From positions 1 through 33,032 of the forward strand of contig JAUYBU010000195.1 in NCBI GenBank assembly GCA_030693045.1: a DNA stretch of 33,032 nucleotides, written 5' to 3'. The notes beneath the pieces were generated by a model. It was not told the DNA's origin. It saw only the letters and a program-made list of their open reading frames with translations, and did no database searches. The DNA is from Bryobacterales bacterium. Lineage in GTDB: Bacteria; Acidobacteriota; Terriglobia; Bryobacterales; Bryobacteraceae. Of the stretch, positions 10,364 to 18,707 are shown one piece after another. Both the position numbers and the translations under genes were made by a program. Every line of letters begins with the position of its first letter. The stretch's first letter is position 1.

Positions 10364-11244
10364 CTCTCTCCCTCCGGCGCCGGAATCTCGGCCGGAACCG
10401 TCGAGCGAAGCAGCGCCATCGGAACCACGTTCTCCGGCGCCCGCTCGGGCCCGGCGTGGCAGCCCACGCACACGCGTTGCTCGCCGCGCCGCATCCAGAA
10501 CCAGCCCTTCTCGCCCGCCAGGACGCGGCCCCCGCGATCCGCAAGTTCGATCCGGATGGGCCGCTCCGACGGAACGTGCAGGTAGAACGAACCGTCGCTC
10601 TCGACCTTCGCCTGCCCCAGCCGAATCGTTCGCCCTTCCGCGTTCAGCGAGTAGATTCGCACCGCGGCGATCGCGCCTTCGGCAAACGAAATCGGCGACT
10701 CGTACGCGTTCAGGCACAGCACTCTCGCCCCGGGCCAGCCGTGCAACCCCGACGGGTGGCTCAACGGCGTTCCACGAGCGGTGTCAGCGTGGCGCAGCGC
10801 GGCCTCGACACCGCTGCCGTCGCTGTAGACGGTGTACAAGCCGGCGGGGCCCTCGAACAGAATCCGGCCGTCGCCGAGCACCTGGCGCGGCAGATAGTTT
10901 CCGGGGGCGTAGGTCAAGCGCAGCGGTTCCCCGCCCGACAAGGGCATGCTTTCCATCTGGAAAGCGCCCGCGCGTTTGCGCGCATAGACCAGCATGTCGT
11001 CGGGCAGATACAGCGGACGAACGCAGTCTTCATCGAACTTCGTGATCCGCCGCGGCGCACCGCCCGCGCGCGATGTCTCCCATATCTGCCACGGGTCCCC
11101 CTGCCGTTGCTTGCCCGCGAACAGCACGCGCCGCCCGTCGAAGGAAACCTGGGAGTTGGCGGTGGCAAAGAACTCCGGCGACAACGGCCGCTGGCCGTTC
11201 AGCATGAGGACCGCGCAGGTCAAAGCAAGAGATAGACCCTTCAC
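10360..11244 (-). CDS. Exported PD40 (TolB-like) propeller protein with a single C-terminal CxxCH
   Basis: A 294-aa protein. I start it at GTG 11244 (VKGLSLALTCAVLMLNGQRP), which gives a signal peptide; the longer ORF in the track is read-through from the upstream gene. Propeller-like PD40 segments follow: ANSQVSFDGRRVLFAGKQ, IWETSRAGGAPRRITKFDED, GGEPLRLTYAPGNYLPRQV. Then comes a carboxypeptidase-regulatory-like strand region (KVESDGSFYLHVPSERPIRI). Near the end is CVGCHAGPERAPEN, a CxxCH haem c motif at residues 259-263. This layout resembles PD40-plus-CxxCH proteins with a single haem-binding tail. The protein is shorter than many relatives, with perhaps four or five blades. No clear Shine-Dalgarno sequence precedes the GTG, which lies 11 nt after the upstream stop. 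The stop overlaps the next gene's start. Confidence 0.8.
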   Translation of the reverse strand: MKGLSLALTCAVLMLNGQRPLSPEFFATANSQVSFDGRRVLFAGKQRQGDPWQIWETSRAGGAPRRITKFDEDCVRPLYLPDDMLVYARKRAGAFQMESMPLSGGEPLRLTYAPGNYLPRQVLGDGRILFEGPAGLYTVYSDGSGVEAALRHADTARGTPLSHPSGLHGWPGARVLCLNAYESPISFAEGAIAAVRIYSLNAEGRTIRLGQAKVESDGSFYLHVPSERPIRIELADRGGRVLAGEKGWFWMRRGEQRVCVGCHAGPERAPENVVPMALLRSTVPAEIPAPEGER

Positions 11245-11255
11245 CGTTTGCTGAA

Positions 11256-14200
11256 TTATAACCCGGTGGTGGCCCGCCGGGTATTGTATGCGCGCCGCCA
11301 CTCCCGGCGCCGGGCGTCGTTCGGGAACCTCTCGTCCCCCCGGTACGGATAGCCGCTCATGTTGTGGAACGGCAGCGGCTCGACGCTCGCGCCGAACGCC
11401 GTATTCGCGTCCGAGTCCTTCGACCATCCGTCAACGAACAGCAGGAAGTCCCGCGTCCAGCCTTTCGCCAGCGGCGGCATCGCGCGGGCGTCGAACAGCA
11501 GCCGCAACTCGTCGCCGGAGCCCGTGATCACCATGCGGTCGTCAACCGATTCCACCAGCTCCCGCACGTCGCCGTAGCGCGTGTACAACCCCGGCGTCGG
11601 ATTCCAAATCGAGGTTGCGCTGACATGCGCGTAGTCGAAGACCTCGGGCTGGTTGCTCGCCCGATCGATCACCAGCTTCGAGAAACCGCGAAAGCGCAGG
11701 TCCGCTTGCGCCGCGCCGACCGGCGTCAGGCGCGCCGCGGGCGTCGCCGAAGATTCGATCAGGAAAATCTCATCCCAATACACGCACAAACTGGTGACAA
11801 TCCGGATCTCGCGCGACGCCGAAAGGAATTTTCCGGCCAGGTCCGCCACCATCGTCTTGGGCTTGCCCGCGGGCATTCCCAGGTCTTCGATCACCGTGCG
11901 CCAGGCGCCGCGCGCGTCCTTCACCTGCAAATACGGCAGCCTCAGCCCGCCGCCGGCTTCCTGCGAGGCGCCCAGGAAAGCGCTGCCGTCCGCCCAATCC
12001 ACCCAGCCGCCGAGCACCAGGGCGGCGCGGTTGCCGGCCGCCGCGGCGGGACCGAAGTCGAGGTCCAGATGGTGCATTTCCGCTACGCCGGCGGCGTTGC
12101 GCCGGAAGTCGTCCGGATACCGCCGGTCCTTCCTCAGGACGCGATCGAGCACATCGTGGCCGTGATGGTCGGTTGCGCGCACGGGATGAATCCGCCGCTC
12201 GGCGCCGAACAGCCGGAATTCCGGAAATGGCGGCGACTTGAACTTTTCGTTGGTGAAGATCTCGGTTCCCGACGGATGATCCAGCGCCACCAGTTGCACC
12301 TGGTCGAGATAGGAAACCTCGTGCAGTTCCTCGGTGATCCGCACTTCGAATCGCCCGTTGCGCTCGGCCAGGGCCCCGCGCGGAATCTCCACGTACTCAT
12401 CGTGGTCCAGCGCGAAGACCGCGCCGTCGCCCGAACTGGCGCCCAGCGGCGCGACGCCCAGCACGTCGGTGATGAATTGAAATTCCCTCCCGTTCCACGT
12501 GAACACCATGGGGCACGAACCGGACATCCGCGGCGCTTCCTTAGCCCGCAACACCTTCCCCGCGGCCACTCCGGTTTCGTTCTGGATCATGCCGTTCGGC
12601 CAGGTGATGCGCACCGTGTCCGCCTCGCGGTACGCTCCCAGTCCGAACAGCAGCGGAAGCCCGTCGTACGGTTTCTTCTGATACGCCGCGCCGGCCTTCA
12701 CCTCGACTTCGGCGCCTTGCGCCAGTACCCGGTTCTTCACCCCCGCGAGCGAAACCTTGAGCCACCCATTGCGAGTCGCCGTCCGATTCAGCAGCAGGTG
12801 CAGACTGCCGTCGCTCGCCACTCCCGCCAGGTCGATCTTGCCATCGTCATTGAAATCCGCCGCGACCCACACGGCCCCTTTTCTGATTCCGGGATCGGCC
12901 GCGCCGCGATTCTCAAGATCCGCGAACACCGGCGCACCGGAACCCGCGAGGGCCATCGCAGCGGTCTCGAACCTGCCCTTGCGATTCAACAGCAGTCCCG
13001 CACCGCCGGGTCCGGAGAACGCCAGGTCCATCCAACCATCGTTGTTGGCGTCGGACACGGTCAACGCGTGTGATCGCGCCGGCAAGCCATCCAATAGCGT
13101 GGCCTCGAAGCGCCCGCGCAAGTGGTCGCGATACAGCACCCCGGCGCGATCCCGGTAAGCCACCGCGACATCCATCGATTTCTCGTCGGACATCGCGCAC
13201 AGCGCCACGGCGTCTGTCGCCTCTCCGCCGGCGAACTGAAAATCCGCGCTGCGCTCGACGAATCCGTTGGTCCCCTGGTTGCGCAGCAGCGCGGAGCTCG
13301 AGCCAAACAGCAGCAGGTCCAGATCGTAGTCGTGGTCGTAGTCGATCCACACGGCTTTGCGGAAGCGCCCCGCCGGCAGACTCGCCGCCTCTTTTCGATA
13401 CCGCCCTTTCACATTCCGGTACAGCGCCGGCCCGGACTCGGCGATCACGCACAGGTCCGCCAGGCCGTCGTTATCGAAGTCGCCCGCCGCGACCGAGACT
13501 ACTGACCGAAGCTCCTCCAGCCCCGTCGTCCGAACCGGCTCCAGGCCGTTCCTGTAGATCCGCACGCCGGCCTTGGACCAGACCAGAAGGTCGGGCCTGA
13601 GATCCCCGTCGATGTCCGTCACCAGTGCGCCGGCGGTCGCCGGGTCCAGGTTGCCCTCGAGCTTTCGATCCTGGAACCGCGCCCTCGCCGGCGGTTCCTT
13701 CGAGGCGCGGGCAAGCTCGATCGGATCGTAGATCTCCGAGTAGGTGTTCCACTCCATGTCCTCGGAGTCGTCCGCTTCTTTCTGCCTGCTCTTGGCCTCC
13801 TGGAATGCGGCCAGCGCCGCCCCGGCGCGCTCCTCCCGCTCGCCCAGCCGATAGGCGTTGTAGATCTGGAAGTAGGGAGCCACCAGGATCGGATTCAAGC
13901 GGTTTGCGAGTTGAAACTGTTGCAGCGCCAGGTCCGGCTTGCCATCGAGTTGGTGCAGCAGGCCCAGGTTGTAGCGGGAAACGGCGTCGTCCGGGACCAG
14001 TTGCGCGAACCGCTCCAGTTGCCGCACGGCTTCCGGATAGCGGCCCTGCTTCTTGTACTGTATGCCCAGGTTGAACCAGGTGTGCGGAAACCTGGGATCC
14101 AATTGCTGAACCCGCTCCAGCTCCGCAATGCCTTCGCCGGCTTTCCCGGCTCTCAGCAGCGCCAGGCCATAGTTCAAGCGGTCCGGAATCGAAACCGGCG

Positions 14201-14387
14201 CGATGTCGAGCGCCTTGCGAAACTCCTCCACCGCCGCCGCCGCCCCGGTGGGGTTTTCATAGAAAGCTTTTCCGAGGTTGCGATGCCGTTGCAGCCGGTC
14301 CCGCGCGAGCTGCGCCTCGTCGGCGCCGCTCAAGATGAGCATCGCCGCCACCACCATAAAACCGGGGACGGAGTACTCTTTCCCCAT
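11256..14387 (-). CDS. TPR + FG-GAP/VCBS + ASPIC/UnbV large exported protein
   Basis: About 1043 aa, the first gene of the six-gene run. The N-terminal ~200 residues are TPR repeats (LDIAPVSIPDRLNYGLALLR, PHTWFNLGIQYKKQGRYPEA, AVSRYNLGLLHQLDGKPDLA). The middle holds FG-GAP/VCBS blades (VTDIDGDLRPDLLVWSK, GDFDNDGLADLCVIAE, SDANNDGWMDLAFSG, ADFNDDGKIDLAGVAS), then an UnbV-like segment (ADTVRITWPNGMIQNETG). The C-terminal ~450 residues start at CPMVFTWNGREFQFITDVLG; I have seen this region in similar proteins but cannot name it. The start is uncertain. ATG 14387 has a weak GGAAAG upstream; ATG 14414 and 14357 are alternatives. Codons 1-10 (MGKEYSVPGF) lie in a piece of the nearby palindromic repeat, so 14357 (MVVAAMLILSG) may be the ancestral start. 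Probably exported. Confidence 0.85.
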   Translation of the reverse strand: MGKEYSVPGFMVVAAMLILSGADEAQLARDRLQRHRNLGKAFYENPTGAAAAVEEFRKALDIAPVSIPDRLNYGLALLRAGKAGEGIAELERVQQLDPRFPHTWFNLGIQYKKQGRYPEAVRQLERFAQLVPDDAVSRYNLGLLHQLDGKPDLALQQFQLANRLNPILVAPYFQIYNAYRLGEREERAGAALAAFQEAKSRQKEADDSEDMEWNTYSEIYDPIELARASKEPPARARFQDRKLEGNLDPATAGALVTDIDGDLRPDLLVWSKAGVRIYRNGLEPVRTTGLEELRSVVSVAAGDFDNDGLADLCVIAESGPALYRNVKGRYRKEAASLPAGRFRKAVWIDYDHDYDLDLLLFGSSSALLRNQGTNGFVERSADFQFAGGEATDAVALCAMSDEKSMDVAVAYRDRAGVLYRDHLRGRFEATLLDGLPARSHALTVSDANNDGWMDLAFSGPGGAGLLLNRKGRFETAAMALAGSGAPVFADLENRGAADPGIRKGAVWVAADFNDDGKIDLAGVASDGSLHLLLNRTATRNGWLKVSLAGVKNRVLAQGAEVEVKAGAAYQKKPYDGLPLLFGLGAYREADTVRITWPNGMIQNETGVAAGKVLRAKEAPRMSGSCPMVFTWNGREFQFITDVLGVAPLGASSGDGAVFALDHDEYVEIPRGALAERNGRFEVRITEELHEVSYLDQVQLVALDHPSGTEIFTNEKFKSPPFPEFRLFGAERRIHPVRATDHHGHDVLDRVLRKDRRYPDDFRRNAAGVAEMHHLDLDFGPAAAAGNRAALVLGGWVDWADGSAFLGASQEAGGGLRLPYLQVKDARGAWRTVIEDLGMPAGKPKTMVADLAGKFLSASREIRIVTSLCVYWDEIFLIESSATPAARLTPVGAAQADLRFRGFSKLVIDRASNQPEVFDYAHVSATSIWNPTPGLYTRYGDVRELVESVDDRMVITGSGDELRLLFDARAMPPLAKGWTRDFLLFVDGWSKDSDANTAFGASVEPLPFHNMSGYPYRGDERFPNDARRREWRRAYNTRRATTGL

Positions 14388-14391
14388 TTCT
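14359..14391. repeat. Short solo piece of the palindromic repeat, used as gene start
   Basis: On the minus strand this reads AAATGGGGAAAGAGTACTCC followed by GTCCCCGGTTTT. The first 20 bases match 14521-14540 of the large repeat with two differences, and its GAGTACTCCGTCCCCGGTTTT matches 14669-14689 exactly. It looks like the two outer ends of the element joined without the internal hairpin. It encodes the first ~10 residues of the TPR/UnbV protein, including a possible start codon. Confidence 0.7.
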
Positions 14392-14514
14392 TTCCAGCCA
14401 CTATGCGACTTCATGAGCGGCGCTGCGAACCTCGCCGGGCGTCCAAGCGCCTTGCGCGCGCATCCGGGAAGCCGGAAGCCAGCCCCCCCGCCGCAGCCAG
14501 CGGCGGCGACGGCA

Positions 14515-14695
14515 GGATGAAAATGGGGAATGAGTATTCCGAGCCAATTGCAAAATTCGCCGAACGACCGCTCCCTGACGGTCGCGGCTCAGTAACCCGT
14601 TGCGAATCAGTGGCGCGCTTCCGAGCCGCGGCCGTCAGGGAGCCGGGCGTGAATTTTGCAATTGGCTCGAGTACTCCGTCCCCGGTTTTGGACGA
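14515..14695. repeat. Large imperfect palindromic repeat element (nested hairpins)
   Basis: Two nested inverted repeats are visible. The outer arms 14540-14558 and 14651-14669 are a perfect 19-bp match (right arm GAATTTTGCAATTGGCTCG). The inner arms 14571-14590 and 14623-14642 match over 20 bp with one mismatch (left arm CTCCCTGACGGTCGCGGCTC). The loop is about 32 nt. Outside the arms lie partly matching ends (ATGGGGAATGAGTATTCC against GAGTACTCCGTCCCC). The element has no ORF of its own. In my recollection similar palindromes, giving spurious PDGRGSVTRCE-type peptides, are abundant in Solibacter-type genomes; that needs a search. It fills most of the gap between the divergent genes at 14387 and 14761. 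Confidence 0.8.
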
Positions 14696-14727
14696 AGGGG
14701 GGCTTCCCCTCGACCGGCAACCTGCAT

Positions 14728-14733
14728 TATAAT
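14728..14733 (+). promoter_or_regulatory. Consensus -10 box upstream of the TPR-like gene
   Basis: A perfect TATAAT lies 27 nt before the ATG at 14761. The -35 position is poor (around TTCCCC, 14705-14710). AGGAG at 14750-14754, six bases before the ATG, is the ribosome site. Confidence 0.55.
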
Positions 14734-14760
14734 ACTGGCGCTGTACTTTAGGAGCGTGTC

Positions 14761-15636
14761 ATGAGACTATCCATTCTGAGTTTTACGATTCTTCTCGTAG
14801 CCGGGCCGCTGGTCTGGGCCCAAGATCTGGAGGACATATTCGCAAACCTGCAACAAGCTGAATCAAAGAAAGACGCCGCCCAGATAAAGAAACTGGCGAC
14901 GGAAGCCCTGACGCTGGCGAACCAAGTGGTTGCGACGCCCGCTCCCGCGAGCGCCGAAGACAAGGAAAACTGGGCCGCGCGCGTCGCCCGGGCGCGAGAC
15001 ATCCAGGTGCGCGCCGAGTACGATCTGTACGCCACCGCCGCCTCGGCCCCGGCCGCCACCGCGGTGGAGCTGTTGTCCACTCTTGAGCGGCTAAGCCCGA
15101 AGAGCAAGTACCTCGACGAAGGCTATGCCCGCTATTTCCAGGCGCTGAGCCAGTCCGGGGCGTCGGCGAAGATTCCGGCCGTGGCCGAAAATGCCCTCAA
15201 GAACTTCCCCGAGAACGAGGACGCATTGCTGATGCTGGCCGACGTGGCCTTGAAGGGCAAGCAGAGCGACCGCGCCTCCGCCTACGCCGAACGTGCGATC
15301 GCCGCGATCGGCAAGCACGGCAAACCGGGCATGACGCTGGGCCAGGCCCACTGGATCGCCGGCATTGTGCACATGGAGAAATCCCAATTCTACGAGGCCA
15401 ACAAGGATCTGCGCGCGGCGCTGCCTTTCATCAAGGGCAACGAAGCGATGATGGGCGCGGCGCTGTTCCATCTTGGCGTGGCCAACTACCAGCTCGGCAA
15501 GACCTTCATGCGCAAGGCGCAGGTGGTGGAAGCCGTGAAGTTCAGCGAGGAAGCGGCCAAAATCAAGGGTCCGTTCGCCGAGCAGGCCTGGCGCAACGCG
15601 TACATCATGAAGACCGAAGGCGCGAAGATGCGATAG
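14761..15636 (+). CDS. Exported TPR-like repeat protein
   Basis: A 291-aa protein with a clear signal peptide (MRLSILSFTILLVAGPLVWAQ). The mature part is alpha-helical and TPR-like: DIFANLQQAESKKDAAQIKK, LERLSPKSKYLDEGYARYFQ, NALKNFPENEDALLMLADVA, SDRASAYAERAIAAI, ALFHLGVANYQLGKTFMRKA. Such proteins act as periplasmic interaction scaffolds; no catalytic motif is visible. It has its own TATAAT and a good AGGAG site, and is followed by a 12-bp inverted repeat, so it looks monocistronic. It is divergent from the propeller operon and convergent with pckA. Start and stop are clear; the specific role is unknown. Confidence 0.85.
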   Translation: MRLSILSFTILLVAGPLVWAQDLEDIFANLQQAESKKDAAQIKKLATEALTLANQVVATPAPASAEDKENWAARVARARDIQVRAEYDLYATAASAPAATAVELLSTLERLSPKSKYLDEGYARYFQALSQSGASAKIPAVAENALKNFPENEDALLMLADVALKGKQSDRASAYAERAIAAIGKHGKPGMTLGQAHWIAGIVHMEKSQFYEANKDLRAALPFIKGNEAMMGAALFHLGVANYQLGKTFMRKAQVVEAVKFSEEAAKIKGPFAEQAWRNAYIMKTEGAKMR

Positions 15637-15647
15637 CAGGCGATTAG

Positions 15648-15672
15648 GGCGCGGGAGCCGGGCTCCCGCGCC
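15648..15672. terminator. Perfect 12-bp inverted repeat between convergent genes
   Basis: GGCGCGGGAGCC-G-GGCTCCCGCGCC lies between the end of the TPR-like gene and the end of pckA. It would form a very strong GC hairpin on either strand (effective loop a few bases). No T-tract flanks it, so a bidirectional terminator or 3'-end stabiliser is inferred from position and strength. Confidence 0.55.
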
Positions 15673-15687
15673 GTGCAGGTCGGGGAC

Positions 15688-17334
15688 TTACGTCAAGCGC
15701 TTGGGGCCGGCATCGCGGACCTCGTCCGGGCACCCTTCGCTGAACAGCTTGAAGTTCTCGATGAAGCGCGCCGCCAGCGCGTCGTACTTGCGCATGTACT
15801 CCTCGCGGCTCGGCCAGGTGTTGGCCGGGTCCAGGATCTCGGTCGGGACGCCCTCGCACTCGGTCGGACACTCGAAACCGAAGATCGGGTCCTTGCGGTA
15901 GGGCACGTCCCGCAGCTTGCCGCTGAGCGCGTCGTTGAGCAGGATGCGCGTGTGGCGGATCGAGATGCGCTTGCCGACGCCGAACGGCCCGCCGGTCCAG
16001 CCGGTGTTCACCAGCCAGCAGTGCACCCCGTGCTGCATGATCTTGGACTTCAGCAGTTGGGCATAAGCCAGCGGCCGCTGCACCATGAACGGCCCGCCGA
16101 AGCAAGTGGAAAACGTGATCTCGGGCTCCACGCCGAGCCCGATCTCGGTGCCGGCAATCTTGCTGGTGTAGCCGGAAATAAAGTGGTAGATGGCCTGGTC
16201 CGGCGTCAGCTTCGAAATCGGCGGCATCACACCCGAGGCGTCGCAGGTCAGGAAGATTATGTTCTCGGGATGCCCGGCAACCGCCGCCGGCAGCGCGTTG
16301 TCGATGTAGGACAGCGGATAGGCGCCGCGCGTGTTCTCGGTCACCGACTCGTCGTTCAGATCGAGCCGGTGCCAGACCGGATCCATGGTCACGTTCTCGA
16401 GGACCGTGCCGAAGCGCCGCGTGCATTCGTAAATCTGCGGCTCGGCTTCCGGCGACAGGCGGATGACCTTCGCGTAGCAGCCGTCCTCGAAGTTGAAGAT
16501 GCCGTTTTCGCTCCAGCCGTGCTCGTCGTCGCCGACCAGGCCGCGCGACGGGTCGGCCGACAGCGTGGTTTTGCCGGTGCCCGAAAGACCGAAGAACAAC
16601 GCCGTGTCGCCGCGGTCGCCGACGTTGGCCGAGCAGTGCATCGGCATCACGCCGTCGAACGGCAGCAGGAAGTTGAGCACCGTGAAAATAGTCTTCTTCA
16701 TCTCGCCGCCGTAGGCCGAGCCGCCAATGACGGCCAGGCGCTCGGCGAAGTTGGCGATGATGAAAGTCTCCGACCGGGTGCCGTCGATCATCGCCGAACC
16801 CCGAAAATTCGGCGCGCAAATGATCGTGAACTCCGGCACGTGTTTCTTGTAGCCGTCCAGCCCTTTCGGCTTCAGGAACATGTTGCGCACGAACAGGCTG
16901 TGCCAGGCCAGTTCGGTGACCACGCGGATCGGCAGGCGGTAGTCGGGGTCGCAGCCGGCGAACAGGTCCTGCACGAACACGTCGCGGCCTTGCAGGTAGC
17001 CCTGCATGCGCGTCACCAGCGCGTTGAACGACATCGGGTTGAAGGGGCGGTTGTACTCGCCCCACCAGACGTGCTCTTCGGTGGTGTTCTCGCGCACGAT
17101 GAACTTGTCGGCGGCCGCGCGCGCGGTGTGCTTGCCAGTGTTGACGATCAGCGGACCCAGGTGCGCCACGCGCGCCTCGCGGCGGAAAATCGCCTCTTCA
17201 TACAGCGCGCCAGTGGGCAAATTCCAGTAAACGCGATTGAGCCCGGTGAGGCCGTGGTTGTCCAGGCCGAAGGTAGACGACAGGCGTCCGGCCTCTTTGG
17301 TCGCGGGTGTCTCGATGTTCAGAAACCAGGTCAT
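15688..17334 (-). CDS. pckA: Phosphoenolpyruvate carboxykinase (ATP type)
   Basis: A 548-aa cytoplasmic enzyme converting oxaloacetate plus ATP to PEP, CO2 and ADP, the entry step of gluconeogenesis. The length and motifs fit the ATP-dependent family: the kinase-1a P-loop FGLSGTGKTTLSADP with K255, then VGDDEHGWSENGIFNFEDGC, TCDASGVMPPISKL, FISGYTSKIAGTE and NTGWTGGPFGVGKRISI. The GTP-type signature is absent. The ORF track starts at a TTG (17340), but ATG 17334 overlaps the upstream aminotransferase stop as ATGA and is preferred. Coupling to an aspartate-type aminotransferase supplies oxaloacetate directly upstream of this step. It is followed by the 12-bp hairpin at 15648-15672. Confidence 0.97.
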   Translation of the reverse strand: MTWFLNIETPATKEAGRLSSTFGLDNHGLTGLNRVYWNLPTGALYEEAIFRREARVAHLGPLIVNTGKHTARAAADKFIVRENTTEEHVWWGEYNRPFNPMSFNALVTRMQGYLQGRDVFVQDLFAGCDPDYRLPIRVVTELAWHSLFVRNMFLKPKGLDGYKKHVPEFTIICAPNFRGSAMIDGTRSETFIIANFAERLAVIGGSAYGGEMKKTIFTVLNFLLPFDGVMPMHCSANVGDRGDTALFFGLSGTGKTTLSADPSRGLVGDDEHGWSENGIFNFEDGCYAKVIRLSPEAEPQIYECTRRFGTVLENVTMDPVWHRLDLNDESVTENTRGAYPLSYIDNALPAAVAGHPENIIFLTCDASGVMPPISKLTPDQAIYHFISGYTSKIAGTEIGLGVEPEITFSTCFGGPFMVQRPLAYAQLLKSKIMQHGVHCWLVNTGWTGGPFGVGKRISIRHTRILLNDALSGKLRDVPYRKDPIFGFECPTECEGVPTEILDPANTWPSREEYMRKYDALAARFIENFKLFSEGCPDEVRDAGPKRLT

Positions 17335-18548
17335 ACCCAATCCCTCACCAGTTTTCGGCCGCCCAGGAATAGCTCATTCGGAGAGTTCGGGTCGATCGCC
17401 CATTGAATGCGCTCTATCCCTTCGCGGATCTCCTTGATGGTTCCGCAGTAGCTCATCCGGACGCGGCCCTCCATTCCGAACTCCTTACCGGGCACAACCA
17501 CCACGCGGACCTTCTCCAGCAGCAGGCTCGCCAGCTTCTGCGAACTCTTCTCGTAGGCGCTGAAGTCGGGGAAGCAGTAGAACGTTCCCGCCGGCTTGGT
17601 CACCTGCACGCCGGGGATCGCCTGCAGCCGCGCGCACATGATGTTGCGGTTGTTTTCGAGCGTCATCCGCAGGCTTTCGATCGAGGACTGGATGCCGTTC
17701 AGCGCCCCCACCGCCGCCCACTGCGACGGCGTCGCCGGGCCCGAGGTCTCCTGCGACTGAATGTTGGTCATCGCCTTCGCCAGCTCACGGCTCGCCACCG
17801 CCCAGCCCAGCCGGAACCCGGTCATCGCGTACATCTTCGAAACGCAGTTGACCACGATCAGCTTCGACGATTCGATGTCCCGGTCGGTGAAGTCGTAGCA
17901 GTTCACCGGCGCGCGGCCGTCGAACACCAGCCGGTTATAAGTGTCGTCCATGAGCAGCCAGATGTTGCGCTTCTCGCAGATCTGGACGATCTCGGCCACA
18001 AAATCGCGCGAATACATCGCGCCGCTGGGGTTGTTCGGGCTGTTGAGGATGATGGCCTTGGTATAGGAGCCAATCGCGTCGGCGATCTCCTGGATCGTCG
18101 GCTGAAAACCGCCGTCCGCCGCGGTGACCGCAATCGGAACGCCGCCGGCGATCTTCACCATCTCCGGATAGCTCACCCAATAGGGCACCGGGAAGATGAC
18201 CTCGTCCTTCGGATCGACGATCGCGTGGAGCGCCACCATGATGGATTGCTTGGCGCCGCTGGAGGCAATGACGTTCTCCGGCGCCACCAGCCGCCCGTAG
18301 TGCTCTTCCGTGTAACGGATGATGGCCTTCTTCAGCGCGGGAATTCCGTCCGCCGGTGAATACCGGACTTCGGCGGTGTTCAATAGGGCGGTGCAATTCA
18401 GGATCGCATCGATGGGAGCTTTGCTTTTCGGCTCGCCACCGCCCAGGTGGATAACAGGCTCGCCCTTTTCTCGAAGGCGAGCCGCGGTCTCGTTCAGTTT
18501 GAGTGTCGGTGACTCGCTGATCGAGCGTGCAAGTTGACTCAGACTCAT
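17331..18548 (-). CDS. Class I aminotransferase, aspartate aminotransferase-like
   Basis: A 405-aa PLP enzyme of fold type I, class I/II. Visible motifs are the cofactor-binding SSGAKQSI, the NSPNNPSGAMYS loop, DDTYNRLVF, the Schiff-base lysine K238 in VNCVSKMYAMTGFRLGW, and the C-terminal arginine in GRVRMSYCG that binds the substrate carboxylate. The family converts aspartate and 2-oxoglutarate to oxaloacetate and glutamate. Relatives also act on prephenate or other acids, so I give no symbol. The start at ATG 18548 (MSLSQLARSI) has AGGAAGGAAG about 8 nt upstream; the ORF-track start at 18608 adds 20 residues without support. The stop overlaps the pckA start. The pair would feed amino-acid carbon into gluconeogenesis. 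Confidence 0.92.
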   Translation of the reverse strand: MSLSQLARSISESPTLKLNETAARLREKGEPVIHLGGGEPKSKAPIDAILNCTALLNTAEVRYSPADGIPALKKAIIRYTEEHYGRLVAPENVIASSGAKQSIMVALHAIVDPKDEVIFPVPYWVSYPEMVKIAGGVPIAVTAADGGFQPTIQEIADAIGSYTKAIILNSPNNPSGAMYSRDFVAEIVQICEKRNIWLLMDDTYNRLVFDGRAPVNCYDFTDRDIESSKLIVVNCVSKMYAMTGFRLGWAVASRELAKAMTNIQSQETSGPATPSQWAAVGALNGIQSSIESLRMTLENNRNIMCARLQAIPGVQVTKPAGTFYCFPDFSAYEKSSQKLASLLLEKVRVVVVPGKEFGMEGRVRMSYCGTIKEIREGIERIQWAIDPNSPNELFLGGRKLVRDWV

Positions 18549-18637
18549 AAGCGACGGCTTCCTTCCTGCTATCTTTGCCCCGCCGCGCAGTGGCCAGTAT
18601 CGATACACCTCCGCGCAATCATGGGCAATCTATTGAT

Positions 18638-18707
18638 TCTAAAAGGAAATGAGAAACGACTCGGGCAGGTAAACCGGGATTTCCCGGTCAATTCCTTTCC
18701 TTTTAGA
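18638..18707. repeat. Inverted repeat with nested hairpin upstream of the aminotransferase
   Basis: TCTAAAAGGAAA (18638-18649) is matched exactly by TTTCCTTTTAGA (18696-18707). Between them lies a second stem, ACCGGGA-TT-TCCCGGT (18673-18688). The A/T-rich outer arms contrast with the GC-rich surroundings. It lies about 90 nt upstream of the aminotransferase start, so it could be an operator, a terminator of something lost, or a small dispersed repeat. Confidence 0.6.

Noticed and set aside
9209-10585. 458-aa plus-strand ORF antisense to the FG-GAP/UnbV gene
   Set aside because: Mirror of the repeated D-x-D-N-D-G codons, which produces repetitive antisense peptides.
11364-13073. 569-aa plus-strand ORF antisense to the TPR/UnbV gene
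   Set aside because: No recognisable domain; the opposite strand is clearly coding.
15673-17406. 577-aa plus-strand and 473-aa minus-strand alternative ORFs over pckA
   Set aside because: Both are shadows of the PEP carboxykinase frame.
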